Positions 1 through 8,664 of a stretch of 64,000 nt of DNA are shown here, piece after piece. Each line of letters starts with the position of its first letter. The stretch's first letter is position 1. The stretch spans positions 48,456-112,455 of the forward strand of contig JAKADP010000002.1 in the NCBI GenBank assembly GCA_021820465.1, given 5' to 3'. A program made the translations under genes and the position numbers. Source of the DNA: Bacillota bacterium. Its GTDB lineage: Bacteria > Bacillota > Sulfobacillia > Sulfobacillales > JAIMBI01. The notes below the pieces were generated by a model, which saw only the letters and a list, made by a program, of their open reading frames with translations, was not told the origin of the DNA and searched no databases.

Positions 1-186
1 GGTGACAAAGTCAAGGTGACAGTGACGTTTCGGGGCCGCGAGATTGTCCACTCGGAGCACGCACGGGTTTTGCTGAACAAAATGGCCCAAGAGGTGGAGG
101 CCCAGGGACTGGTGGAGCGGGCCGCCCGGGTGGAGGGGCGCGCTATGATCATGATCCTGGCCCCGAAGAAAGGCGCCAACGCGTGA
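1..186 (+). CDS. infC: Translation initiation factor IF-3, C-terminal fragment (5' truncated by window)
   Basis: Manual translation of frame 1: GDKVKVTVTFRGREIVHSEHARVLLNKMAQEVE...GRAMIMILAPKKGANA*; IF-3 C-terminal domain, directly upstream of rpmI-rplT. Confidence 0.9.
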   Translation, partial: GDKVKVTVTFRGREIVHSEHARVLLNKMAQEVEAQGLVERAARVEGRAMIMILAPKKGANA

Positions 187-230
187 TGGAGCGGCCCGCC
201 GGTATCTAACGCAGTTAAGGATGTGGAGAA

Positions 231-431
231 GTGCCTAAGATGAAATCGCACCGCGGCGCTAAGAAGCGCCTGCGAGTCACCGGCACCGGGAAATTGGTGC
301 ACAAGCGCGCTGGCCGCAACCACATGCTGTATGGCAAGAGTGCCAGTCGCCGCCGTCGGCTCCGGGCGGCAGGCAGCCTCTCCAAGGGAGACACCGCCCG
401 GACGAAGGCGCTCATGCCGTACGACCAGTAG
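231..431 (+). CDS. rpmI: 50S ribosomal protein L35
   Basis: MPKMKSHRGAKKRLRVTGTGKLVHKRAGRNHML; GTG start, classic L35. Confidence 0.95.
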   Translation: MPKMKSHRGAKKRLRVTGTGKLVHKRAGRNHMLYGKSASRRRRLRAAGSLSKGDTARTKALMPYDQ

Positions 432-492
432 GTGCTGGCACCCGGTCTTTTGGCAGCACCAGGGTTCAACGGCTCGCTGAGGAGGAAATAGA

Positions 493-846
493 GTGGCTCG
501 GGTAAAGAATGGCATGGTGCGGCATCGGCGGCACAAAAAGATTCTCAAGTTGGCCCGAGGGTATCGTGGATCGCGCCATCGGCTGTTTCGCCCGGCCAAC
601 GAGGCGGTTCTGCATGCCCTGTGGTACGCCTACAAGCACCGCAAGAAGCGGAAGGGTGACTTTCGCCGCCTGTGGATCATTCGGATCAACGCAGCGGCGC
701 GCATGCATGGGCTCTCCTACAGCACGCTCATGTTCGGCTTGAAGCGGGCCGGCGTGCAGCTGAACCGCAAGATGCTGGCCGACATGGCGGTGCGCGACCA
801 GGAGAGCTTTGGGCGGCTGGTGGGGATGGCTAAGGGTCAGCTGTAG
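493..846 (+). CDS. rplT: 50S ribosomal protein L20
   Basis: MARVKNGMVRHRRHKKILKLARGYRGSRHRLFRPANE; L20 after L35, GTG start. Confidence 0.95.
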   Translation: MARVKNGMVRHRRHKKILKLARGYRGSRHRLFRPANEAVLHALWYAYKHRKKRKGDFRRLWIIRINAAARMHGLSYSTLMFGLKRAGVQLNRKMLADMAVRDQESFGRLVGMAKGQL

Positions 847-848
847 CC

Positions 849-1637
849 GTGGGTGTGGTGCTGCGTCCGCTGGACGACCCGCAGAACAAAGTGGTCAAGG
901 CCGCCGCGCGCCTCGGCGTGAGTCGCGAGGCGCGCGAGCGGGCGGGCCAGGCGCTGGTGGAAGGCCCGCACGCCGTCGAAGAGGCGCTGGCCCACGGCGT
1001 GGCCGTGCGCACCGTGCTTTACAGCGCGCGCCTCTTGGACCGCCCCGGCGGGCGGGATCTGCTGGATCGCACCACATGGACGCGTGCGCGCATGATTTAT
1101 GTCACCGACCGCGTGTTGGACACCGTGACGCAGGTGGAGTCGCACCAGGGCATCGCTGCCGTCGTCGCGTGTGACTTGCCCTGCGCCGCCGTGGTGCCGG
1201 CGGCCCCCGCCCTCGTGCTGGAAGCGGTCCAGGATCCCGCCAACCTCGGGGCACTGGTGCGCTCGGCGGTGGCCTTCGGGTTTCGCGTGGGGGTGACGCG
1301 CGGGTCGGTGGATCCGTTCAACCCCAAGGCGTTTCGGGCCTCCGCGGCCACCATGTTTCGCGCAGGCCTGGTGCGGCTGGACTACGCGTGGTCCGTGCCA
1401 GCGGGCGTGAGCTTGGTGGTCAGCTCGCCGGCGGGCAACGTGCCGTATACGGACTGGGACTGGTCCCGCCCCACGGCGCTGGTGGTGGGCAACGAGGGCG
1501 CAGGCGTGTCGTCCGAGCTGGCCGACCGCGCGGTGGCCCGCCTCTGCATTCCGATGACTCCCGGCACTGAGTCGCTGAATGTGGCGGCTGCTGGCGCCGT
1601 CATTATGGCCGACGCCTATCACCGCCGCCCCTCCTGA
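849..1637 (+). CDS. TrmH/SpoU-family RNA 2'-O-methyltransferase
   Basis: LEAVQDPANLGALVRSAVAFGF, LVVGNEGAGVSSEL, IPMTPGTESLNVAAAGAVIMADAYHR: SPOUT motifs 1-3. Confidence 0.88.
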   Translation: MGVVLRPLDDPQNKVVKAAARLGVSREARERAGQALVEGPHAVEEALAHGVAVRTVLYSARLLDRPGGRDLLDRTTWTRARMIYVTDRVLDTVTQVESHQGIAAVVACDLPCAAVVPAAPALVLEAVQDPANLGALVRSAVAFGFRVGVTRGSVDPFNPKAFRASAATMFRAGLVRLDYAWSVPAGVSLVVSSPAGNVPYTDWDWSRPTALVVGNEGAGVSSELADRAVARLCIPMTPGTESLNVAAAGAVIMADAYHRRPS

Positions 1638-1716
1638 CCCCCGGCGCGCATGCGCCGGCGCCCGCCGTTGCACAGTAAGACACACGTCAGCTGGCGGCGG
1701 CAGGAGGGAGCGGGTC

Positions 1717-3672
1717 ATGGCCCCAAAGAGCAAACCAGCGCTGCATCCGCGCAAGGGGGCACACCCGCATCCCCCATCGCCGCCCGGGCTCCAGGCGGCG
1801 CTCGCGCTGCGCCGTGAGCCGTGGCCGTGGCGCAAGGCGATCGGCGCCCCCATCGCCACCGCGATGGCGATGGCGCTGGGGTTGGCGCTGGGCCACTTTT
1901 CCTGGGGCACATGGGCGTTTATGGGGGCATTCACATCGATGTATGTGGATCCCATGCCGTATGGCCCGCGCGCCCGCCGGCTGCTGGCCGTGGGACTGGG
2001 CCTCGCGGCGGCCATGGCCGTCGGGTCGCTGGCGGCCGTGAGCTGGTGGACGATGGCGGTGGGCCTCGCGGTGGTGGCCGGGATGGGGACGTTTCTCACC
2101 GGAGCCTACGACGTCCCCTTGCCGGCCGGGTTTATGTTTGTGCTGGTGGCGTGCATTGCCGCCGCGCTGCCCGTCCATCCCGCGCTGACCCCCCTTCGGG
2201 TCGGATGGGCCCTCGCCGGGGCAGCCCTGGCTTGGCTCGTGGGCATGGCGGGCTGGGGCTGGCACCCCCGGCGGCCCGAGCAGCAGGCGGTGGCCCACGC
2301 ATTGGGGGCGCTGGCCCGCTATGCCGTGCATGCGGGGGGGCCCGGGGGATTTCGCGCGGAAGCTCAGGCGGCGCAGGCCGTGGCGGCGGCGGAGGCGGCT
2401 GTGGCTCCGCTGGCGCGCCTGAGGTTCCGGGGGCCGGACGCCACGCGCCTCGTGCTCTTGGCTCACGAGACCCGCCGGCTGTTTGATGCGCTGGCGCTGG
2501 AAGCCCCGCCGGCCCCCGCACGGGCTCAGGTGGGCCGCATCCGGCGCGCCGCCGACGCGGTGACCGGCGAGGTGTCGCCCCAGCGGGCGCCTGAGGCTGG
2601 GGGAGGACGTGTCGGGCGGGCTTTGGCCCGCCTCGAGCGGATACTGGTGTTTCGCGGCAGCTGGCCTGGCCTCGTCCCGGCCGCGAGCGGTGGGCCACCG
2701 ACCCCCGGGGAGCGCCTGCGCGCGGCGTGGGGACGCACGTCGCTGGTCCGGGTGGACGCACTTCGCATGGCCTTGGCCGTCGCGGGGGGCACGGCGCTGG
2801 CGGGGGGGCTGGGCGAGGCTCATCCGTATTGGGTGCCGCTCACCATCGCCGCTGTCCTGCAGGGGCAGAGCGTTCTAGGGATGCTGGAGCGAGGCATTCA
2901 GCGGGTGGCGGGGACAACAGTGGGGCTGGCGCTGGCGGGCGGGCTTCTGGTGTGGCACCCGGCGCCGTGGGCTACCGTGGCCGTCATGCTGGTGCTGCAG
3001 TTCCTGCTTCTGCTGTTCATCCGCGCCAACTATGGCGTGTCCGTGGTGTTCATCACGGCGCTGGCGCTGATCATCATCGTGACGGAGGTGCATGGGCCGG
3101 TTGGGCCTCTGCTGTGGGCCCGGTGGGTGGACACCCTGGGTGGGGTGCTGCTGGCCAGCCTGGCTCTGTGGCGCCTGTGGCCGCGCGACGCCTCCCGCCG
3201 GCTGCCGGCGGCCTTGGCCGAGGTGGTGGAGCAGGCGGGGCGCCTCTGGCGGCAGCGCCTGGCGGGGCCGGGGCCCGACCCCGCCACCGCGGCGCGGCTT
3301 GGGGCCGCCGTCGCGACCCTCGGGACGCTCAGTGCCGACGCCGCAGCGGAGTGGCAGCGCTCCCCCCGACTCGAGCGCCTCTGGCCGGCGATTGTCGGGG
3401 CCCGCCGCCTGGCCTGGGTGGTGCGGGCGGGGGCGTGCCGCCCTGCAGACACTCGCGCGGAGCAGGACGCCTGGACCCATGCCTTTGACCGCCTCGCCGC
3501 GGCCGCCCGGACGGGGTCTCTGCCAGAGTCTGGGCCCCTCAGGCGGCCAGCGACCGCGCCGGCGGTGCACGCCAGCCTGCTGACGCTGGATCGGGCCCTT
3601 GCGCGGGCGGCCAGCGCCGCGGAGGGAGGACGCGGCCCCGCGGCGCCCGCCGGCCAGCCGACGCCATCTTGA
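1717..3672 (+). CDS. FUSC-family / aromatic acid exporter-like membrane protein
   Basis: Two hydrophobic multi-pass halves; HPYWVPLTIAAVLQGQSVLGMLERGIQRVAGTTVGLALAG resembles the FUSC core. Start moved to ATG 1717 (in frame with ORF 1579). Confidence 0.75.
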   Translation: MAPKSKPALHPRKGAHPHPPSPPGLQAALALRREPWPWRKAIGAPIATAMAMALGLALGHFSWGTWAFMGAFTSMYVDPMPYGPRARRLLAVGLGLAAAMAVGSLAAVSWWTMAVGLAVVAGMGTFLTGAYDVPLPAGFMFVLVACIAAALPVHPALTPLRVGWALAGAALAWLVGMAGWGWHPRRPEQQAVAHALGALARYAVHAGGPGGFRAEAQAAQAVAAAEAAVAPLARLRFRGPDATRLVLLAHETRRLFDALALEAPPAPARAQVGRIRRAADAVTGEVSPQRAPEAGGGRVGRALARLERILVFRGSWPGLVPAASGGPPTPGERLRAAWGRTSLVRVDALRMALAVAGGTALAGGLGEAHPYWVPLTIAAVLQGQSVLGMLERGIQRVAGTTVGLALAGGLLVWHPAPWATVAVMLVLQFLLLLFIRANYGVSVVFITALALIIIVTEVHGPVGPLLWARWVDTLGGVLLASLALWRLWPRDASRRLPAALAEVVEQAGRLWRQRLAGPGPDPATAARLGAAVATLGTLSADAAAEWQRSPRLERLWPAIVGARRLAWVVRAGACRPADTRAEQDAWTHAFDRLAAAARTGSLPESGPLRRPATAPAVHASLLTLDRALARAASAAEGGRGPAAPAGQPTPS

Positions 3673-3709
3673 CTTTGCGCATCCGCCCCGCTAGCATCAG
3701 CAAAAATTG

Positions 3710-3950
3710 AACTCGATGACCAAGACAAGTAGCTCTCACCCGACGCCCAGGAAGCGCTTCCGAAGGGATCTCCCGGGATTGGAAGAAGCGTGCGGCGGGC
3801 CAGCGAAATTCCCTTGCGAGAGGCGCCCTGAACACCGTGGCTCGGCACGGAGTAGGGGTGACGGGGGCGCCCGATAGCGCGCGGAGAGCCGGCTTTGGCC
3901 GGAAATCAGGTGGTACCGCGAGCAAATCGCCCTGTGGGGGCGATTTTTTG
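3710..3950 (+). ncRNA. T-box riboswitch (tRNA-Phe responsive) upstream of pheS
   Basis: Stem I-like GATGACCAAGACAAGTAG; GAAATTCCC with candidate TTC specifier at 3809-3811; T-box core AGGTGGTACCGCG (3908-3920); terminator AAATCGCC-loop-GGCGATTTTTT (3924-3949). Confidence 0.88.
3924..3949 (+). terminator. Intrinsic terminator of the pheS T-box leader
   Basis: aaatcgcc ctgtggg ggcgattttttg: 8-bp stem and T-tract. Confidence 0.85.
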
Positions 3951-3977
3951 TTTTGCGGCGTGAAGGGAGGGTGCCCG

Positions 3978-5021
3978 ATGGCGCGCAGGATGGGCAGCGA
4001 GGAGTGGGCCACCGCGGCGCTGGCCGAAATCGCGGCGGCCAAGACGGTGGCGGACGTCGAGGCGCTCCGGGTCCAGTACCTGGGGCGGCAGGGCCGCGTG
4101 ACGCGCGAGCTGCGGGCGATGGCGGGTCTGCCGCCCGACGAGCGGCGAGCGCGGGGCGCGGTGCTGAACGCCTGCAAGGCCGATATCGAGCAGGCGCTGG
4201 CCCAGCAGCGGGAAGTGCTGACACGGGCGGAGCAGGCCCAGCGCCTGGAGGCGGAGCGGCTGGATATGACGCTGCCAGGGGTGCCGCCGGCGTGGGGCAC
4301 GATGCACCCCATCACCCGGGTGCGGCGGCGTCTGGCCGACGTCATGGTGCGGCTGGGCTTCACGATCCGCACCGGGCCTGAGCTGGAAACCGAGTGGTAC
4401 AACTTTGAGGCCCTGAACATGCCGGCGGAGCACCCGGCCCGGGAGATGCACGACACATTTTATCTGGAGGCGCCGTACGTGCTGCGCACGCACACCTCGC
4501 CCTTTCAGATTCGTGCCATGCGGGAGGCCGGCGGAGAGCTGCCCCTGCGGGTGGCCACGCTGGGCTTCACCTACCGCCGCGACGATGATGCCACGCACAC
4601 GCCGCAGTTCATGCAGATGGAAGGGCTGGTGGTGGATCGTGGCATTGGGCTGCCCGACTTGAAGGGCGTGGTGTTGGCGGTCGTGCGGGACGTGTTTGGC
4701 CCGACGGAGCGCGTCCGGCTTCGCCCCAGCTTCTTTCCGTTCACCGAGCCCTCGGCGGAGGTGGACATGAGCTGTCCGCTGTGCCTGGGCGCCGGGTGCC
4801 GCGTGTGCCACACGGGCTGGATCGAGGTGTTGGGATCTGGCCTGGTGCATCCCCGGGTGTTGGAGGCGGGGGGGTATGACCCCCGCGAGGTGTCGGGCTT
4901 TGCCTTCGGGTGGGGCGTGGAGCGTGTGGCCATGCTCCTGTACGGCCTTGACGAGCTGCGTCCGCTCTATCAAAACGATGTGCGCTTCCTGCAGGCGTTT
5001 GACGCGTGGGGCGCCTGGTGA
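3978..5021 (+). CDS. pheS: Phenylalanyl-tRNA synthetase alpha subunit
   Basis: LLRTHTSPFQIRAM-like VLRTHTSPFQIRAMRE, RLRPSFFPFTEPSAEVDM, GFAFGWGVERVAMLLYGLDELR; ATG 3978 preceded by gggaggg. Confidence 0.95.
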   Translation: MARRMGSEEWATAALAEIAAAKTVADVEALRVQYLGRQGRVTRELRAMAGLPPDERRARGAVLNACKADIEQALAQQREVLTRAEQAQRLEAERLDMTLPGVPPAWGTMHPITRVRRRLADVMVRLGFTIRTGPELETEWYNFEALNMPAEHPAREMHDTFYLEAPYVLRTHTSPFQIRAMREAGGELPLRVATLGFTYRRDDDATHTPQFMQMEGLVVDRGIGLPDLKGVVLAVVRDVFGPTERVRLRPSFFPFTEPSAEVDMSCPLCLGAGCRVCHTGWIEVLGSGLVHPRVLEAGGYDPREVSGFAFGWGVERVAMLLYGLDELRPLYQNDVRFLQAFDAWGAW

Positions 5022-5070
5022 GCAGGGGCCCTCATTCCGGGGAGATGCGACGGGGAACAGGAGGTGTGAT

Positions 5071-7407
5071 GTGGACCTGCCGATGAGTTGGCTCCGGGAG
5101 TGGCTGCCGGGTCTGGAGCTGGAGCCCGAGCGCATTGCCGCGCAGCTGGAGCAGATGGGTTACGAGCGGGATGGGCTCGTGGCCGGCGAGGCGGATCTGG
5201 CCGCGGTGCGGCTGGGGCAGGTGCAGGAGCGGCGGGCTCATCCCGCCGCTGACCGCCTGGCGGTGCTCATCGTGTCCGTGGGGGCGGGCGAGCCGGTGCA
5301 GGTGGTCACCGGCGCCCCCAACGGCCACCCGGGCGACCGGGTGTGGCACGCCCCGCCCGGGACCCGGCTGCCTGACGGGCGCCAGTTGGGTGTGGAGCAC
5401 TTTCGCGGCGTGCGGTCCGACGGCATGTTGCTGTCGGCCGAGGAGCTGGGCTATGTGGGCGCGGGCGGCGGCTTGTGGATTTGGGAGGGGCCGGGGCAGG
5501 TGGGGGACCGATGGCCAGCGGTCATGGGCACCGAGGCCGTCCTCCAACTCTCCCTCACCCCGAACTTGGCGCAGTATGCCCACTCCGTGCTGGGCGTGGC
5601 GCGCGACTTGGCGGCCTTGGCGCGCCAGCCGCTGCCGCCGCTGCCTGCAGGCCTTCCCTTGACGGGTGGCGACGCGCTGGTGCAGATTGACGCCCAGGAT
5701 TTGTGCCCGCGCTACGCGGTGGCTCAGCTGGCGTGCGCGGCCCCGTCGGCGGGCGTCCCCCCGCTGTGGCAGCGGCGCCTGGCCCTAGCCGGGGCTCGGC
5801 TCATCCATCCGATCGTAGACGCCACGAACGCCGTGCGCATCGACATGGGCCAGCCGCTGCACGCGTTTGACTTGGACCGAGTGCGGCTGCCGCTGGTGGT
5901 GCGGCGCGCCGCGGCCGGCGAGCGGCTCGTGCTGTTGGATGGAACCACGGTGACGCTGGGCTCAGAGGACCTTGTCATCGCCGATGCGGATGGGCCGGTC
6001 GCGCTGGCGGGTGTGATGGGTGGTCAGCGGTCGGCCGTGACGGCGGACACCCGCCGCGTGCTGCTGGAGTCGGCCCACTTCGACCGCGCGAGCGTCTACC
6101 GCACGGCCCGGCGGCATCATTTGGGGAGCGACGCGGCGGCGCGGTTTGGGCGCGGAACCGACGTGGAGGCGGTGCTGCCCGCCGTGGCCCGGTTTGTGGA
6201 CCTCCTGCGCACGTTCGGTGTGGACGTGGCGGTGGAGGCGGTCCAGGTGGTGGGGCCCCCTCCCCGACCCCGCCATACCGCGTTTCAGCCGGAGCGCCTC
6301 CGCACGTGGACCGGCCTGGCCCTGGACGACGCGGAGCTGGCGCGCCACCTGGAACGCTCCGGTTTCACGCTGGAAGCCGGCCGCATTCGCGTGCCCAGCT
6401 GGCGAGTGGACATCGAGGGGCCGCAGGACCTTGCCGAGGAAGTGACGCGGCTGGTGGGGATGGATGCTGTGCCGGCGCGGCTGCCGGAGCGGGCCACCCC
6501 AGGTGTCGGGGACCCCGATACCCGGCAGGCCGATCAGCTGCGCGATTGGCTGGTGGCCGGGGGGTTCGTGGAAGTCGTCTCGCGGAACTTCATTCCGCGC
6601 GGTGTGTCGGAGCGCCTAGGCCTCGTCCCACCCATGCATGTGCTGAAAAACCCGCTCCGCGAGGAAGAAGCCGTGATGCGCACCAGCGTGTGGCCTGGCC
6701 TCCTGGAGGCGGCGCGCTACAACCGGGGCCGCGGCGGTGATCGGCTGGCGCTGTTTGAGGTGGGCCCCGTGTACCAGGGCACGCCCGCAGCTCCCGTGGA
6801 AAGCGTGGAAGCCGGCGTCCTGGCCATCCTGGGTGAGTGGCCCGGCCTGTTTGGGACGTTGCGGCAGTCGGTGTACGACCTCAAGGGCCTCGTGGAGGAA
6901 ATCTCCCGCCGCCTGGGCTGGGGGTTTGATTGGGCCCCGTGGGCCGGGCCCGCCGGCGCACTGCACCCCGGGCGCTCGCTGGCCATTGTGCGCGATGGCC
7001 AGGTGTGGGGAGCCCTGGGCGAGCTGCACCCAGCGGTGCTGGAGGAGTGGCGGCTGCCCCGCACGGCGGTCGCCCGCTGGCAGGTGCCGCCCGTGGTGGC
7101 GGGGCGGGAGCGCGGGGGCCCGCGGCCCCTGCCACCGCCCCCGTACCCCGCCGTGCGGCGCGACGTGTCCCTGCTGGTGCCCGATGGAATGCCCTGGGCC
7201 CACATTGCCGCCTTGCTGCGGCGCCACGCAGGACCCGACGTGGAGTCTATTCGGCCCTTCGACCGGTACGTGGACCCGTCGGGGACCGCGGTGACGGTGG
7301 CCATCCGCTACCGGGCGGCGGATCGCACGCTGACCGACGCCGACGTGGACAGCCGGCAAGCCGCGCTGGTGGCGGCGCTGGCCGAGGCGGGCATTACGCG
7401 GCGCTGA
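5071..7407 (+). CDS. pheT: Phenylalanyl-tRNA synthetase beta subunit
   Basis: VDLPMSWLREWLPGLELEPERIAAQLEQMGYE start; VTGAPNGHPGDRVWHA; ferredoxin-fold anticodon-binding C-terminus PPYPAVRRDVSLLVPD. GTG 5071 with aggaggtg RBS. Confidence 0.94.
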   Translation: MDLPMSWLREWLPGLELEPERIAAQLEQMGYERDGLVAGEADLAAVRLGQVQERRAHPAADRLAVLIVSVGAGEPVQVVTGAPNGHPGDRVWHAPPGTRLPDGRQLGVEHFRGVRSDGMLLSAEELGYVGAGGGLWIWEGPGQVGDRWPAVMGTEAVLQLSLTPNLAQYAHSVLGVARDLAALARQPLPPLPAGLPLTGGDALVQIDAQDLCPRYAVAQLACAAPSAGVPPLWQRRLALAGARLIHPIVDATNAVRIDMGQPLHAFDLDRVRLPLVVRRAAAGERLVLLDGTTVTLGSEDLVIADADGPVALAGVMGGQRSAVTADTRRVLLESAHFDRASVYRTARRHHLGSDAAARFGRGTDVEAVLPAVARFVDLLRTFGVDVAVEAVQVVGPPPRPRHTAFQPERLRTWTGLALDDAELARHLERSGFTLEAGRIRVPSWRVDIEGPQDLAEEVTRLVGMDAVPARLPERATPGVGDPDTRQADQLRDWLVAGGFVEVVSRNFIPRGVSERLGLVPPMHVLKNPLREEEAVMRTSVWPGLLEAARYNRGRGGDRLALFEVGPVYQGTPAAPVESVEAGVLAILGEWPGLFGTLRQSVYDLKGLVEEISRRLGWGFDWAPWAGPAGALHPGRSLAIVRDGQVWGALGELHPAVLEEWRLPRTAVARWQVPPVVAGRERGGPRPLPPPPYPAVRRDVSLLVPDGMPWAHIAALLRRHAGPDVESIRPFDRYVDPSGTAVTVAIRYRAADRTLTDADVDSRQAALVAALAEAGITRR

Positions 7408-7498
7408 CCTAAGAGGCGTGTGGTGTCAAAAAAAGTCGAGGTGGGGCAGGAAAAGAGGCGCATCGGCGAGAATGAGTCGCCAGAAGTAGCGGGGAGGG

Positions 7499-7819
7499 AT
7501 GGCAATGGCGGGTTCCGAGGGCGGGACCGTCACCCGCACGGTGGTGGCGATCTACGGCGAGGAGTATCCCCTGGTGAGCGACCTGCCCCCGGAAGCGGTG
7601 CACGCGCTGGGACGCATGGTCGACACGCGGCTCCGCATGCTGGCGGCCAAGCACCCGCGCGTGCCGTCGACGCGGCTGTCCATTTTGACGGCCCTGACCC
7701 TGGCGGAAGAGCTGGCGCGGACCAAGGCGGAGCACGCCGAGGCCGTGGCGGCCCTGCAGGCCCAGTGGCGGCGCGAATCCAACACCCGCCGCGTGGGCCA
7801 GGGCGGCCAAAGCAGCTAG
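7499..7819 (+). CDS. zapA: Cell division protein ZapA
   Basis: VVAIYGEEYPLVSDLPPEAVHALGRMVDTRLRMLA...STRLSILTALTLAEEL; typical location between pheT and mutS2. Confidence 0.85.
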   Translation: MAMAGSEGGTVTRTVVAIYGEEYPLVSDLPPEAVHALGRMVDTRLRMLAAKHPRVPSTRLSILTALTLAEELARTKAEHAEAVAALQAQWRRESNTRRVGQGGQSS

Positions 7820-7865
7820 GCACAGCCAAGCGGGCCGGCGTGGGTGCGGCCCGCTTTGCTGTGCC
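7819..7865 (+). other. Strong stem-loop directly after zapA (18-bp arms, one mismatch)
   Basis: ggcacagccaagcgggcc - 11 nt - ggcccgctttgctgtgcc; left arm starts at the last base of the zapA stop codon; no T-tract. Confidence 0.75.
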
Positions 7866-7893
7866 TGCCCGGCGCTCGGCGTTGCGCGACCGA

Positions 7894-8664
7894 GTGCTGC
7901 GCGGTGTTCCGCGGGTTATTCTAGAGACGCGAGCTGTGGCAAGGATTGAGCCGGTGGACGGAAGGGGGCGGGCCGTGGGCGGATCTTTGTGGGTGGTGTC
8001 TCAGGGCACCGCCCTGACGGCAGGCGCACAGCGGGGAGACGTCGACGTGCGCTTGGGCGCGGCGGACACGCCGCGCAGCACCACGGTCCGTGCGGCCCTG
8101 CTGACCGGGCAGAACCCGCTGGCGGCCGCGGGAGCGCCCCAGCGCGGGCGCCCCACGCCGGCGCTGAGCGCCTTCGTGCGCCAACATGTGCTCTGGGCCG
8201 GGCCCCGGGACCTCTGGGCCAACGCCCATCGGCCGGATGCGTTTCGGGGCGAGCCATCGGTGATGATGGTGGCCGCGGCCGCGGCCGGCGTCACCGTCCG
8301 CACCGTGGGCCACCTTCGCCGGGGCGAGGCGGTGGCCGGTGACGTCACCGGGGCGTCCCTGATTCGCCGCGGGCATTCTGACCTGATGCCAGACACGCCC
8401 GAGCGCGTCGTGGAGCGGCTCGCGGGCTGGGCGGCCCTTGGCCACCGCGTGTGGTGGGAGCTCGATCCCCACGTGGATGGCGGGGTGGTGGACGCGGTTC
8501 TGTCGGCGCTAGGACAGCGGGGCGTGCGGTGGGCGGCCATCGGGCTGCCGGGGCCGGGGGTCGACGTGTGGCCCGATGCGGTTGCCGTGTGGAGTGGCGT
8601 AGACTGGACGCCGCCTGCCGCCATCACGGAGCTGCTGCCCTCGTGGTGGCGGCAGGCGCCGTGA
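7894..8664 (+). CDS. Hypothetical protein, possibly alkaline-phosphatase-superfamily-like
   Basis: In-frame with ORF 7420; candidate GTG starts 7894 or 7936; segments STTVRAALLTGQNPL and ...DLWANAHRPDAF; ends just before mutS2. The 5' part of ORF 7420 overlaps zapA and is probably not coding. Confidence 0.55.
   Translation: MLRGVPRVILETRAVARIEPVDGRGRAVGGSLWVVSQGTALTAGAQRGDVDVRLGAADTPRSTTVRAALLTGQNPLAAAGAPQRGRPTPALSAFVRQHVLWAGPRDLWANAHRPDAFRGEPSVMMVAAAAAGVTVRTVGHLRRGEAVAGDVTGASLIRRGHSDLMPDTPERVVERLAGWAALGHRVWWELDPHVDGGVVDAVLSALGQRGVRWAAIGLPGPGVDVWPDAVAVWSGVDWTPPAAITELLPSWWRQAP

Noticed and set aside
837-2099. Long minus-strand ORF (420 aa) opposite the SpoU methyltransferase and FUSC genes
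   Set aside because: Low-complexity His/Arg/Gly/Pro-rich translation typical of the antisense frame of GC-rich genes; the plus strand has clear families
3906-5135. 409-aa minus-strand ORF opposite pheS
   Set aside because: Shadow ORF; composition biased and no domain, while pheS is certain
7420-7890. 5' part of the 414-aa plus-strand ORF 7420-8664
   Set aside because: Overlaps zapA out of frame and crosses the strong hairpin; only the part after about 7894 looks like protein
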